From: an uncultured Chiayiivirga sp.
Lineage (GTDB): Bacteria > Pseudomonadota > Gammaproteobacteria > Xanthomonadales > Xanthomonadaceae
Direction: 5' to 3'
NCBI GenBank assembly: GCA_934525595.1
Contig: CAKSZJ010000016.1
Span: 1 to 64,000, forward strand
Length of the DNA stretch: 64,000 bases
Each line of letters opens with the position of its first letter. Position 1 is the stretch's first letter. Under the pieces are notes generated by a model. That model had not been told where the DNA came from. It saw only the letters and a list, made by a program, of their open reading frames with translations, and ran no database searches. The position numbers were made by a program, and so were the translations under genes. Positions 25,176 to 34,100 of this stretch are shown one piece after another.

Positions 25176-27686
25176 ATGGCCAGATCATTCCCCATCCTGA
25201 GAACTCTGATTCTGGTGGCGTCATGCATGGTGTCGGGTGCCTGCGGATCTGCCGTGGACGCAGACGGTGCGGCCACCGATGCCGCGACCGACGGCAGTGC
25301 TCCTTCCGTGCTTTCCCTGACCCCGACCGACGGCATCGCTCGCCTCGATGAGGCCGATCCCGAAGGTGCCTATACGCGGCTGCGCAATCTGGCCCTTTCC
25401 GGCGACCACGCCACCGCGCAGCGCGGACTGATCGAACTGCTGGCGCACGATGCCCTTCCCGCATCGCTGCGGATGCGCATCTACATCACCGCCATCAGCA
25501 TCGCCACCAACTACGAAGACTGGCCGCAGGCGTTTTCCCTGCTCAACGAGGCCATGCCCCACCTGCCGTCCGCACCGGGCGAGGCCGCACGCCTGCTTGG
25601 CGCCGCCAGTCAGCTCTATTCCGCCGTCGGCGAAACCGAGCGCGCCCTCGACCTGGGCCTGCGTGCGGTCCAGGCGGCCGAAGCCGGGCAGGAGGATCTT
25701 CCAGCCTGTCACGCTGTCGCCGCGCTGGCCATTGCCTATGAGAACGGGGATGTCTGGGGAGCCGCGCTGCAATGGCGCAAGCGCCAGGTCGAAGCCTGCG
25801 CCCGCGCTGGCGATGCGCTGTTTGCCGCCAACGGCAAGTATGGCGTCGGTACGGTGTCGATGGCGCAGGGGCAGTATCGCCAGGCATTGGAGTGGGGTGA
25901 GGAGGCGCTGGCCGATTACGAGGCCGACGCCTATGAAGCCGGTGCCAGCAACGCCAGACTCCTGATTGCCCTGACCCTGGTCGAACTGGGAGAGCAGTCG
26001 AAGCGCGCGGACGCGCTGCTGGCCGGCCTTGCCGCGCGCAATCGCACCCGCCCTTCGATGCTGGTGATGGTCGATGTCGAACAGGCCAGAGCAACCCTCG
26101 CCGAGTCGCGCGGCGATCTGGCAGCCAGCGTTGTGCATCTCAGGGAGGCATTGAGGCTGTCGAAGGAGGTTGACCGGAGCGCGCGTGCCCGGCAGCTGGC
26201 CTACCTGCAGATCCAGTTCGACACCCAGCTCAAGGAACAGCGGATTTCCCTGCTGGAAGCCGAGAAGGCACTGGCCGAGGCGACCACCACGGCTGCCCAC
26301 AGGCGCCAGCTGCTGCTGGCGACCGGCGTGGCTGGCCTCATCGTCTCGTCCACGCTTCTCCTTCTTCTCCTGCGCCGCACCCTGCGCGATCGCCGGCGCT
26401 ATCGCTGGGAGGCCGAGCACGACGGACTCACCCGGCTCATCAACCAGCAGCACCTGCTCAAGGTCGGCGATGCGGCGTTCTCGCGGGCTGCGAAGGCCGG
26501 ACGGCCATTCAGCGCCATTGCGGTGGACATCGATCTTTTCAAGCACATCAACGATACCCACGGACACGCGGCGGGCGACGAGGCACTGCGCGCGATGGGT
26601 CACTGGATCCGTGACGTGGTGGGAGAACGGGGCATCGCCGCGCGGCGCGGCGGTGACGAGTTCATGATCCTGGTCGAGGACGATGTCATCCAGGCCAAGC
26701 GCCTGCTGCAGCGCCTGCGCGAGCGGATCGTTCCGGTGATCGTGCATGGCCGCACGCTGGCGTTCACCATCAGCGCCGGCATCTGTCAGGCCGACGCGCG
26801 CGTAGGCTCGATCGAGCAGCTTCTCCACAAGGCCGACAAGGCGCTGTATCGAGCCAAGCGGCAGGGCCGCGACAGGCTCGCCTGCTGGAACGACGAGGTG
26901 CCGGATGATACGAATGCCGCTTCGACCGGCAGCCTCGTGGTGGTCGGGTGCGGCATCCAGTTCGGCCGTCACGTCAGCGAACGCACGCTGTCGGAAATCC
27001 AGCAGGCGCAGGTGGTGTTCTGTCTGGCCGACCCCTTCGCGCTGGCGATGATCACGCGTCTGCGCCCCGACGTCATCAACCTCGGGACGCACTACGCACC
27101 GGGCCGCGACCGGCGTGAGACCTACCGCGACATCGACGCGGCGATCATGCGCGAGGTGCGCGCCGGAAAAGCGGTCTGTGCGGTGTTCTATGGCCACCCC
27201 GGCGTCTTTGCCGACGTGCCGCACCAGGTGGTCCGCAAGGCGCGTGCCGAGGGCATGAGCGCGCGCATGGAGCCTGGCATCTCGGCCGAAGCCTGCCTGT
27301 ATGCCGACCTGGGAATCGATCCCGGCCAGCGCGGCGTCCAGTCGCTGGAGGCCACGTACTTCCTCTGCTATGACCGGCAGATCGACCCGCAGGGCCACGT
27401 GCTGCTCTGGCAGGTGGCGCTGGCGGGCGACTGGTCGTGCACCCGTCTGGAGGCCGATCGGGACGGGCTGCGCGCGCTGGTGGAAAAGCTCCTGCGCTGG
27501 TATCCGCCCGATCACGAGGTGATCCTTTACGAAGCCGCGCAGTTGCCGATCGACGACTTCCGCGCCGAGCACCTGCGCCTTTGCGACCTGCCGGACGCGC
27601 AGTACCGGCAGATCACCACCCTGGTCATCCCGCCGCTGGAGTCCGCGCTGCGGCGCGATCCCGCCTGTGAAGCCGCAGCGAACTGA
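25176..27686 (+). CDS. TPR sensor / transmembrane / GGDEF diguanylate cyclase fused to a borosin alpha-N-methyltransferase
   Basis: An 836-aa fusion. An N-terminal hydrophobic signal with two possible lipobox cysteines (C17, C23) leads into helical TPR-like repeats (about 50-350) and a coiled segment. A transmembrane helix follows (about 379-399), then a GGDEF domain (about 412-575) with DIDLFKHINDTHGHAAGDEAL and the motif GGDEF at 492-496. The inhibitory RxxD site is absent. Residues 585 to about 825 are a tetrapyrrole-methylase-fold domain matching SonM-type borosin methyltransferases: GSLVVVGCGIQFG, the RRETY motif (R646, Y650), YGHPGVF (Y672), MEPGISAEACLYADLGIDPG and LLLWQVALAG. Catalytic Arg and Tyr positions of this class are kept. 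Expected activities: c-di-GMP synthesis and SAM-dependent backbone N-methylation of the adjacent peptide. No clear Shine-Dalgarno precedes the ATG, so translation may be coupled to the peptide gene. Confidence 0.88.
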   Translation: MARSFPILRTLILVASCMVSGACGSAVDADGAATDAATDGSAPSVLSLTPTDGIARLDEADPEGAYTRLRNLALSGDHATAQRGLIELLAHDALPASLRMRIYITAISIATNYEDWPQAFSLLNEAMPHLPSAPGEAARLLGAASQLYSAVGETERALDLGLRAVQAAEAGQEDLPACHAVAALAIAYENGDVWGAALQWRKRQVEACARAGDALFAANGKYGVGTVSMAQGQYRQALEWGEEALADYEADAYEAGASNARLLIALTLVELGEQSKRADALLAGLAARNRTRPSMLVMVDVEQARATLAESRGDLAASVVHLREALRLSKEVDRSARARQLAYLQIQFDTQLKEQRISLLEAEKALAEATTTAAHRRQLLLATGVAGLIVSSTLLLLLLRRTLRDRRRYRWEAEHDGLTRLINQQHLLKVGDAAFSRAAKAGRPFSAIAVDIDLFKHINDTHGHAAGDEALRAMGHWIRDVVGERGIAARRGGDEFMILVEDDVIQAKRLLQRLRERIVPVIVHGRTLAFTISAGICQADARVGSIEQLLHKADKALYRAKRQGRDRLACWNDEVPDDTNAASTGSLVVVGCGIQFGRHVSERTLSEIQQAQVVFCLADPFALAMITRLRPDVINLGTHYAPGRDRRETYRDIDAAIMREVRAGKAVCAVFYGHPGVFADVPHQVVRKARAEGMSARMEPGISAEACLYADLGIDPGQRGVQSLEATYFLCYDRQIDPQGHVLLWQVALAGDWSCTRLEADRDGLRALVEKLLRWYPPDHEVILYEAAQLPIDDFRAEHLRLCDLPDAQYRQITTLVIPPLESALRRDPACEAAAN

Positions 27687-27708
27687 CGGTTCGCCGGATG
27701 CCTGCCTC

Positions 27709-28521
27709 TCAGCGCTGGCAGCGCGAACAGTACACCGTGGCGCGCTGGCCCCAGTCGGCGGCGCGCAGCGTGTGTCCACAAGCCTTGCACGGCTGCCCGG
27801 CGCGCCCGTAGACGAACAGCTCCTGCGCGAAATAGCCCGGTGCGCCGTCCGGCGCGAGAAAATCGCGCAGCGTGGTGCCGCCGCGCGCGATCGCCCGCGC
27901 GAGGATGTCCTTCACCGCCAGCGCGAGCCGCTCCCAGCGCGCCGGGGCAATGCGCCCGGCGGCCCGGCCGGGATGGATGCCGGCGCGAAACAGCGCCTCG
28001 GCGGCGTAGATGTTTCCCACGCCCACCACGATGCGCTGGTCCATCAGGAAATGCTTGACCGGCGCGCTGCGCCCCGCCGCCGCGCGCGCGAGCCAGTCGG
28101 CATTGAAATCATCCGACAGCGGCTCTGGACCTAGACCTTCCAGAAGCGGATGCCGGGTGCCGGCCGGCTGCCAGAGCAGGGCGCCGAAGCGGCGCGGATC
28201 GTTCAGGCGCAGCAGATGACCATCGTCGAGCACCAGATCCGCGTGGTCGTGCGGGCGCACCGGCGCATCGTGCGGCAGCACGCGCAGGCTGCCCGACATT
28301 CCCAGGTGCACGATCACGCTGCCCGATTCGGCGTCGAGCAGCAGGTATTTGGCGCGCCGCCGCGCCGCGACGATGCGCTGCCCCGGAAGCTCTTCGCCGA
28401 TCTCGCGTGGAATCGGCCAGCGCAGGTCGGGCCGCCGCAGCACCGTCGCGCGCACGCGGCGTCCGACGACGTGCGGCGCGATGCCGCGGCAGGTGGTTTC
28501 GACCTCGGGAAGTTCGGGCAT
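27709..28521 (-). CDS. mutM: Formamidopyrimidine-DNA glycosylase
   Basis: A 270-aa Fpg/MutM that excises 8-oxoguanine and formamidopyrimidines and cleaves the abasic site. Catalytic Pro2-Glu3 are in the N-terminal [10 protein letters not shown]. The helix-two-turn-helix has the [13 protein letters not shown] segment. A C-terminal zinc finger is complete (CKACG and CSRCQR). ATG 28521 is fixed because Pro2 must be N-terminal. It converges on the borosin methyltransferase gene with a 22-bp gap and is otherwise unrelated to it. Confidence 0.96.
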   Translation of the reverse strand: MPELPEVETTCRGIAPHVVGRRVRATVLRRPDLRWPIPREIGEELPGQRIVAARRRAKYLLLDAESGSVIVHLGMSGSLRVLPHDAPVRPHDHADLVLDDGHLLRLNDPRRFGALLWQPAGTRHPLLEGLGPEPLSDDFNADWLARAAAGRSAPVKHFLMDQRIVVGVGNIYAAEALFRAGIHPGRAAGRIAPARWERLALAVKDILARAIARGGTTLRDFLAPDGAPGYFAQELFVYGRAGQPCKACGHTLRAADWGQRATVYCSRCQR

Positions 28522-28633
28522 GGCGGGCAAAGCGTCACGGGGCACCTGATTGTCGTGCCGGAACGCCCGGAATGCGACGCGGCGCGGTGACTTTGCCGGC
28601 AAAGGCGGCGATGATCCGCCCAGGGAGAATCCA

Positions 28634-29017
28634 ATGCCGCCGATGTACCCTCGCCCGTCCGAAGGTTCCGCGTCCCTGCGCTTGCGTCACGCCTGCGCGG
28701 TCGCCGCGGCGCTGCTGTCCGCTTCCTTTGCCACCCAGGCGCAGGCCAGCCGCAGCGAGTACCTGAGCTGGTTCGATACCGATGGCGACGGACGCGTCTC
28801 GCTGGCCGAGTATCAGGACTACCTGAGCCAGGGATTCCACGCCATGGACCGCAACGGCGACGGCGTGCTGTCGGCCAGTGAAATGCCCGCCGGCGTCCGC
28901 CTGCGCACCGCCACCACGCTCGAATCCCGCCACCGCGCCCTGACCCGCATGTTCGACCGGCTCGACCTCGACAACGACGGCTACCTGGATGCCAACGAGC
29001 TGACCGCGGTGCCGTGA
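28634..29017 (+). CDS. Exported EF-hand calcium-binding protein
   Basis: A 127-aa protein with a signal peptide ([19 protein letters not shown]) and three EF-hand loops: [24 protein letters not shown] and [12 protein letters not shown]. These are canonical DxDxDG calcium loops, so a small periplasmic or secreted calcium-binding protein is expected. The start at 28634 is supported by AGGGAGA just upstream. It diverges from mutM. The function beyond Ca2+ binding is not known. Confidence 0.85.
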   Translation: MPPMYPRPSEGSASLRLRHACAVAAALLSASFATQAQASRSEYLSWFDTDGDGRVSLAEYQDYLSQGFHAMDRNGDGVLSASEMPAGVRLRTATTLESRHRALTRMFDRLDLDNDGYLDANELTAVP

Positions 29018-29123
29018 GTGTCGATGGCGGCGTGTGTGCGGGGCGGCCTGCTGGTGACCTGCGCGGGCTACCGGTTTTCCCGGGTGCGCGCCAGAATGGC
29101 CGGGCACGCACCGTGGATCGCCC

Positions 29124-29900
<777 letters not shown>

Positions 29901-30004
29901 AACCGCGGCGCAGCCGCGATCCCGTTGGAAGCCGTCCGCGAGGAGTTCATCGCTGATTGCCCGGCAGCGGGCGATGCCCGGGGCGCGTACTGGACACGTC
30001 GCGG

Positions 30005-32197
30005 TCAGTAGAGATCCACGGGGTCCACGTCCAGCGACCAGCGCACGCGGCGCGCTTCGGGCAGCTCGAAGAGCGCGGGATACAGCGTGCGCAGCAGGGC
30101 CTGCAGGGCGGGGCGATGGGTGGATTCTATGAGGAGCTGGCCGCGCAGCCGTCCGGCGCGGCGCGGCATGGGCGCTGGCATCGGGGCGTGCACCTGCACC
30201 TCTTTGCCGCCCTGCGCGCCGGCGCAGGCACGGGCGGCGGCGAGGAAGGCCTCGAGCGGCTCGGCGTGGGGCGCCTCGGCGCGCAGCAGGGCCAGGTGCG
30301 AGAACGGCGGGAAGCCGGCGGCCGCGCGTTCGGCCAGTTCGGCCTCGGCGAAGGCCGGGTAACCGCGCGTCACCAGGGTCTGCAGGAGCGGATGCTCGGG
30401 GTGGTGGGTCTGCAGCCAGACCTCGCCCGCACGCTGCGCACGCCCGGCGCGCCCGGCCACCTGTACCAGCAGTTGGGCCATGCGCTCGCCGGCGCGGAAA
30501 TCGGCACTGAAGAGCCCTTCGTCGGCGCTGGTGATCGCGACCAGCGTGAGGTTGGGCAGGTCGTGGCCCTTGGCCAGCATCTGGGTGCCGACCAGGATGC
30601 CTGGCCGGTCGCCGAGCGCCTCGAAGTGCTTTTCCACTGCGTCGCGCCCGCGCGTGGTCTCACGGTCCACGCGTACCAGCGGCACGCCGGGAAAGCGCGC
30701 CGCGAGCGCTTCTTCCAGGCGCTCGGTACCGGCGCCCTGCGGCACCAGCGCCAGCCCGCCGCAGTCCGGACAGGCCGGTGGCACCGTGCGCCGGTGACCG
30801 CAGTGGTGGCAGATCAGGCGGTGACGGCCGTGCAGGGTGAGCGGGCGGTCGCAGCGCGCGCAGTCGGCGTGCCAGCCGCAGTCATGGCACAGCAGGACGG
30901 GGGCGTAGCCGCGACGGTTGCGGAACACCAGGGCCTGTTCGCCGCGTTCGAGGCAGGCTTCGATGGCATCCAGCAGCGGGCGCGAGAGCCCGTGCTGCAG
31001 GCGCTGGCTGCGCAGATCCAGCACGTTCACCCGAGGCGGACGGGCGCCGCCGGCGCGCTCGCGCAGTTTCAGCCAGGCGTATCGGCCGGTGCGCGCGTGC
31101 TGCAGGGTTTCCAGGCTCGGGGTGGCGCTGCCCAGCACCACCGGCACGCCGAGGCCGTGGGCGCGCACCAGGGCGAAGTCGCGGGCGTGATAGCGAAAGC
31201 CGTCCTGCTGCTTGTAGGAACCGTCGTGCTCCTCGTCCACCACGATCAGGCCGGCCTCCGGCAGCGGCGTGAAAACGGCCGAGCGGGTGCCGATCAGCAC
31301 CCGCGCCTCGCCGCGCGCCATGCGTGCGAAGGTGGCGGCGCGCTCTGTTTCGGAAAGGCCGGAGTGCAGCGCCAGCACGGGCACCGGCAGGCGTTCGCCA
31401 TAGCGGCGGATGGCCTGCGGGGTGAGGCCGATCTCCGGGACCAGCACGAGCGCCTGGCGGCCGCGCGCCAGGCAGCGCTCGATTGCGTCCAGGTAGACCT
31501 CGGTCTTGCCGCTGCCGGTGACCCCTTCCAGCAGGGCGACGGCGAAGCTGCCGGCCAGGGTGTCGATGGCGCGGGTGGCTTCGGCCTGCGCCGGAGAAAG
31601 CTCGGGCGCGGCGCGTGCGGGCGGCTGCGGATCGCGCGATGGCGCGCGCAGCGCCGAAGCGGCCAGGCCGCGGGACTCGAGGCGGCGCAGGGCGTCGCGC
31701 CAGCCCGGGCCGATGGATGCTGCCAGCGTTGCCGCGTCGCGTTCGCCGCCTGCCAGGCATTCGGCGAGCGCACGCGGGCGCGTGCCGCGTCGCAGCCCGG
31801 ACAGCGCGGTGATGCCGGCCTCGGTCAGATGCCAGGAGGCGATACGGGTGTCGGGCAGCGCTTCGCCCTGCCGTAGCGCCACCGGCAGGGCGGTGGCCAG
31901 CACTTCGCCGAGGGGGCGCTGCCAGTAGCCGGCCGCCCAGCACAGCGCCTGCCACAGCGGCGCGTCGAACAGCGGCGTTTCGTCCAGCACGGCGTCGGCG
32001 GCGCGAAGTTCCGGTCCGCCAGGGTCGGCCGTGCCGGATTCGACGTAGAAGCCCACCAGGGAGCGGTTGCCGAACGGCACCCGCACCCGGGCGCCGGCCG
32101 CAGGCTCGGGCGCGCCGTCCGCAGGCAGATAGTCGAACAGGCGCGGCAGCGGTACGGGCAGGGCGAGGCGCCAGATGGCCGGGGCGAGGGCGGGCAT
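30005..32197 (-). CDS. priA: Primosomal protein N' (replication restart helicase)
   Basis: A 730-aa PriA, the 3'-to-5' helicase that reloads the replisome at stalled forks. It has an N-terminal DNA-binding domain, Walker A GVTGSGKTEVYLDAI, the DEEH box, and a zinc-binding insert with paired cysteines (CHDCGWHADCARC, CHHCGHRR, CPDCGG). ATG 32197 gives the normal family length; the upstream in-frame extension lacks similarity. A perfect DnaA box lies about 125 bp ahead of the start. Confidence 0.95.
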   Translation of the reverse strand: MPALAPAIWRLALPVPLPRLFDYLPADGAPEPAAGARVRVPFGNRSLVGFYVESGTADPGGPELRAADAVLDETPLFDAPLWQALCWAAGYWQRPLGEVLATALPVALRQGEALPDTRIASWHLTEAGITALSGLRRGTRPRALAECLAGGERDAATLAASIGPGWRDALRRLESRGLAASALRAPSRDPQPPARAAPELSPAQAEATRAIDTLAGSFAVALLEGVTGSGKTEVYLDAIERCLARGRQALVLVPEIGLTPQAIRRYGERLPVPVLALHSGLSETERAATFARMARGEARVLIGTRSAVFTPLPEAGLIVVDEEHDGSYKQQDGFRYHARDFALVRAHGLGVPVVLGSATPSLETLQHARTGRYAWLKLRERAGGARPPRVNVLDLRSQRLQHGLSRPLLDAIEACLERGEQALVFRNRRGYAPVLLCHDCGWHADCARCDRPLTLHGRHRLICHHCGHRRTVPPACPDCGGLALVPQGAGTERLEEALAARFPGVPLVRVDRETTRGRDAVEKHFEALGDRPGILVGTQMLAKGHDLPNLTLVAITSADEGLFSADFRAGERMAQLLVQVAGRAGRAQRAGEVWLQTHHPEHPLLQTLVTRGYPAFAEAELAERAAAGFPPFSHLALLRAEAPHAEPLEAFLAAARACAGAQGGKEVQVHAPMPAPMPRRAGRLRGQLLIESTHRPALQALLRTLYPALFELPEARRVRWSLDVDPVDLY

Positions 32198-32668
32198 CGG
32201 TGCAGTGTAGAGGCTGTACCGTGACGGGCGTCTCGCAGTTACCGCAAGGTCCTGTCCCTGGGGTGATGAATTGTCGGTAACTTCCTGTCGTGTCAGACGA
32301 AACCCGTGAAATCCACATGTCCTGTGGATAAGTGTGTGGAGCACCCGCCGCGGTCGGGTGCGCCGGCCCCATGGCTGCGTCCACTGGGGCGTCTTGGGTA
32401 AAAAATAGCCAAGCGAACAATGGTCATATATATCAATGCGTTGCTGGCACAGGCCGTGCGACGGGAAGCGTGGCGAGGGGAAAATCCACGCGATCGGCGC
32501 CGCAGCGATCCCGCTGTGCACAACGCGCGCGCCGCAAGCCCTTGTGCTGCTTGGCTGGAACCCGAGGCGATGGGAAGTCAAGCCCCACGGATGGGGTAGG
32601 CTGGAGGCGGCCGATCCAGGGTGGACGCGCTGCTATCCTGCCCCGGCCATTCCGCCCTCTTCGATCCG
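32198..32668. other. 471-bp divergent intergenic region priA / sigma-like gene
   Basis: No convincing gene is present. The region includes a perfect DnaA box (32323-32331) and an unusually AT-rich patch at 32399-32440 (TAAAAAATAG, CATATATATC). It also has TGCTATCCTG near 32631, which could serve as a -10 for the downstream gene. No single -35/-10 pair is clear enough to name as a promoter. Confidence 0.5.
32323..32331 (-). promoter_or_regulatory. DnaA box upstream of priA
   Basis: TGTGGATAA is the complement of the consensus DnaA box TTATCCACA. It is a single perfect copy with a degenerate neighbour (ATCCACA) about ten bases away, followed by an AT-rich patch. Its position ahead of the restart-helicase gene suggests DnaA-linked control of priA rather than an origin. 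Confidence 0.4.
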
Positions 32669-33364
32669 ATGCCGCTTCCCAGTTCGTCTTCGCCCGCACC
32701 GTCGTTTCTCTCGCTGCCGGATGCGGTGGCGCGGCGGCGGCTGCACGAGGCACTGGCGCGACTTTCCCCGCTGCAGCGTCAGGTGTTCCTGCTGCGCCTG
32801 CAGGAGGGCGTGGAGTCGGGCGACATCGCCCGGCGCCTGGGCGTGGCGCCCGTGGCCGTCGGCGCGTCGCTGGCGTTTGCCACGTCCCAGCTGCGCATGC
32901 AGCTCTCGGATCGGCCGCAGGATCGCGAGTCGGCCGACTGGCTCAGGCGCTGCCGTGCGCTGCTGCGCGAGGGCGTGGTTGCCGATGGCGCGGGTGCATC
33001 CGCGCCTGAAGCGGGGCAGCCCGCGGTGCCTGCGACGCGCGCGGCCGCTGCGCCGAACGGTTCGGTCACTTCGCCGCGCCGGCGTCCGCCGGTCACGCTC
33101 GGGCTCTGGCCGCGGCTTCCGGCGGCGCTGGCCCTGTTGGTGCTGGGGGCCGCGCTGCTGCTCGGCTGGCTGGCCTGGCACACGGCGCGCCCTTCGCGCG
33201 TCGAGATGCCGGCGGGCCCTCATCGGATGCCGCCACCGACGGCGCCTGAAGCTCCGCTCACCGCGCCCGATTTCATGCTGGTGCTCCTGCGCCAGCAGCA
33301 CCCGGAGATGCTCGACGACCTGGAGTTCCACGTCTGGCTGTCCGAGCAGGAGGCGTTGCGATGA
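32669..33364 (+). CDS. Membrane-anchored sigma-70 region-4-like protein
   Basis: A 231-aa protein. The N-terminal 90 residues resemble sigma70 region 4 (LHEALARLSPLQRQVFLLRL, then GDIARRLGVAPVAVGASLAF, a helix-turn-helix). A variable linker follows, then one transmembrane helix (LPAALALLVLGAALLLGWLA) and a short tail. No sigma region 2 is present, so it is probably not a functional sigma factor but a DNA-binding membrane protein or regulator. ATG 32669 was preferred over GTG 32621, which overlaps a likely -10 element. It is coupled by ATGA overlap to the DUF3106 gene, a pairing I recall from other Xanthomonadales. Confidence 0.65.
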   Translation: MPLPSSSSPAPSFLSLPDAVARRRLHEALARLSPLQRQVFLLRLQEGVESGDIARRLGVAPVAVGASLAFATSQLRMQLSDRPQDRESADWLRRCRALLREGVVADGAGASAPEAGQPAVPATRAAAAPNGSVTSPRRRPPVTLGLWPRLPAALALLVLGAALLLGWLAWHTARPSRVEMPAGPHRMPPPTAPEAPLTAPDFMLVLLRQQHPEMLDDLEFHVWLSEQEALR

Positions 33365-34020
33365 AGCGCGCCGCGCTCTGCGGCCTGGTCGTGCTCGCCG
33401 GTGCGGCGCTGGCGCAGGCTCCGGTTTCGCCAGAAGACCCTGACGCGGCGGCGCTGCGCCGGACGCTGGCGCCGTTCCATAGCCTGCTGGCCGGGTGGCC
33501 TGCGGTGCTGCGCGAACGCCTGGAGCTGCACGCGCGGGCGTGGCTGGCGCTGTCGCCCGAGGCGCAGGCCCGGCTGCGCCTGGCGCTGGCCGCGTGGGAC
33601 GAACTGGCGCCGCAGGAGAAACTCGCGCTGCGCGAGCGTTTCGACGCCTGGGAGCATCTCGACGAACCCACCCGCCGCGCGGCGCTCGAAGCCGCAGCGC
33701 AGCTGGCGCAGATGCCGACGGAGGTGCAGGCCGCATGGCGCGCGCGCTTCGACGCGCTGACACCCGAGGAGCGCCAGCGCTACCGCTTCGATCCGCCCAC
33801 GCGGGCCGCCATGGATCTGGCCGGCCAGCTCTTCCCGTTCGTGCCGGCCGAGGAGCACGCCGACACGCTGGCGCTGCTGCGCGCGCTGACGCCCGCCCAG
33901 GTCGAAGCCCTGCGCCACGAGCTGCGGCGGCTGCCGCCGAACCGGCGTGATGCGTTCCGGGTGCGCCTGCTCGAACTGGACGACCAGGGCCGCGCCGCCC
34001 TGCTGGGGACCGTTCCCTGA
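33361..34020 (+). CDS. DUF3106 protein
   Basis: A 219-aa exported protein with a signal peptide (MKRAALCGLVVLAGAALAQA) and repeated helical W/L-rich units of the DUF3106 type (LSPEAQARLRLALAAWDEL, LTPEERQRYRF). Function unknown; the repeated 'LxPxExxxLRxRxxxW' pattern suggests a helical binding protein in the periplasm. Its start overlaps the stop of the sigma-like membrane gene by 4 bp, so the two are probably made together. Confidence 0.75.
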   Translation: MKRAALCGLVVLAGAALAQAPVSPEDPDAAALRRTLAPFHSLLAGWPAVLRERLELHARAWLALSPEAQARLRLALAAWDELAPQEKLALRERFDAWEHLDEPTRRAALEAAAQLAQMPTEVQAAWRARFDALTPEERQRYRFDPPTRAAMDLAGQLFPFVPAEEHADTLALLRALTPAQVEALRHELRRLPPNRRDAFRVRLLELDDQGRAALLGTVP

Positions 34021-34100
34021 GTCCGGGCGAGCGGGCCGCGGCTGCCGCGGCGCGGGTCCAGCTGCTACCCTCTCGTCCCCGCGCCGCGCCCGTCACCGCC

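Noticed and set aside
27709..28521. mutM as part of the borosin system
   Set aside because: It is convergent and a complete housekeeping repair enzyme; the neighbourhood is chance.
32198..32668. Chromosomal replication origin
   Set aside because: Only one perfect DnaA box, and no dnaA, dnaN, gidA or other origin-linked genes nearby.
32621..32668. GTG 32621 as start of the sigma-like gene
   Set aside because: The added 16 residues look non-coding and cover a likely -10 (TGCTATCCT). ATG 32669 is simpler.
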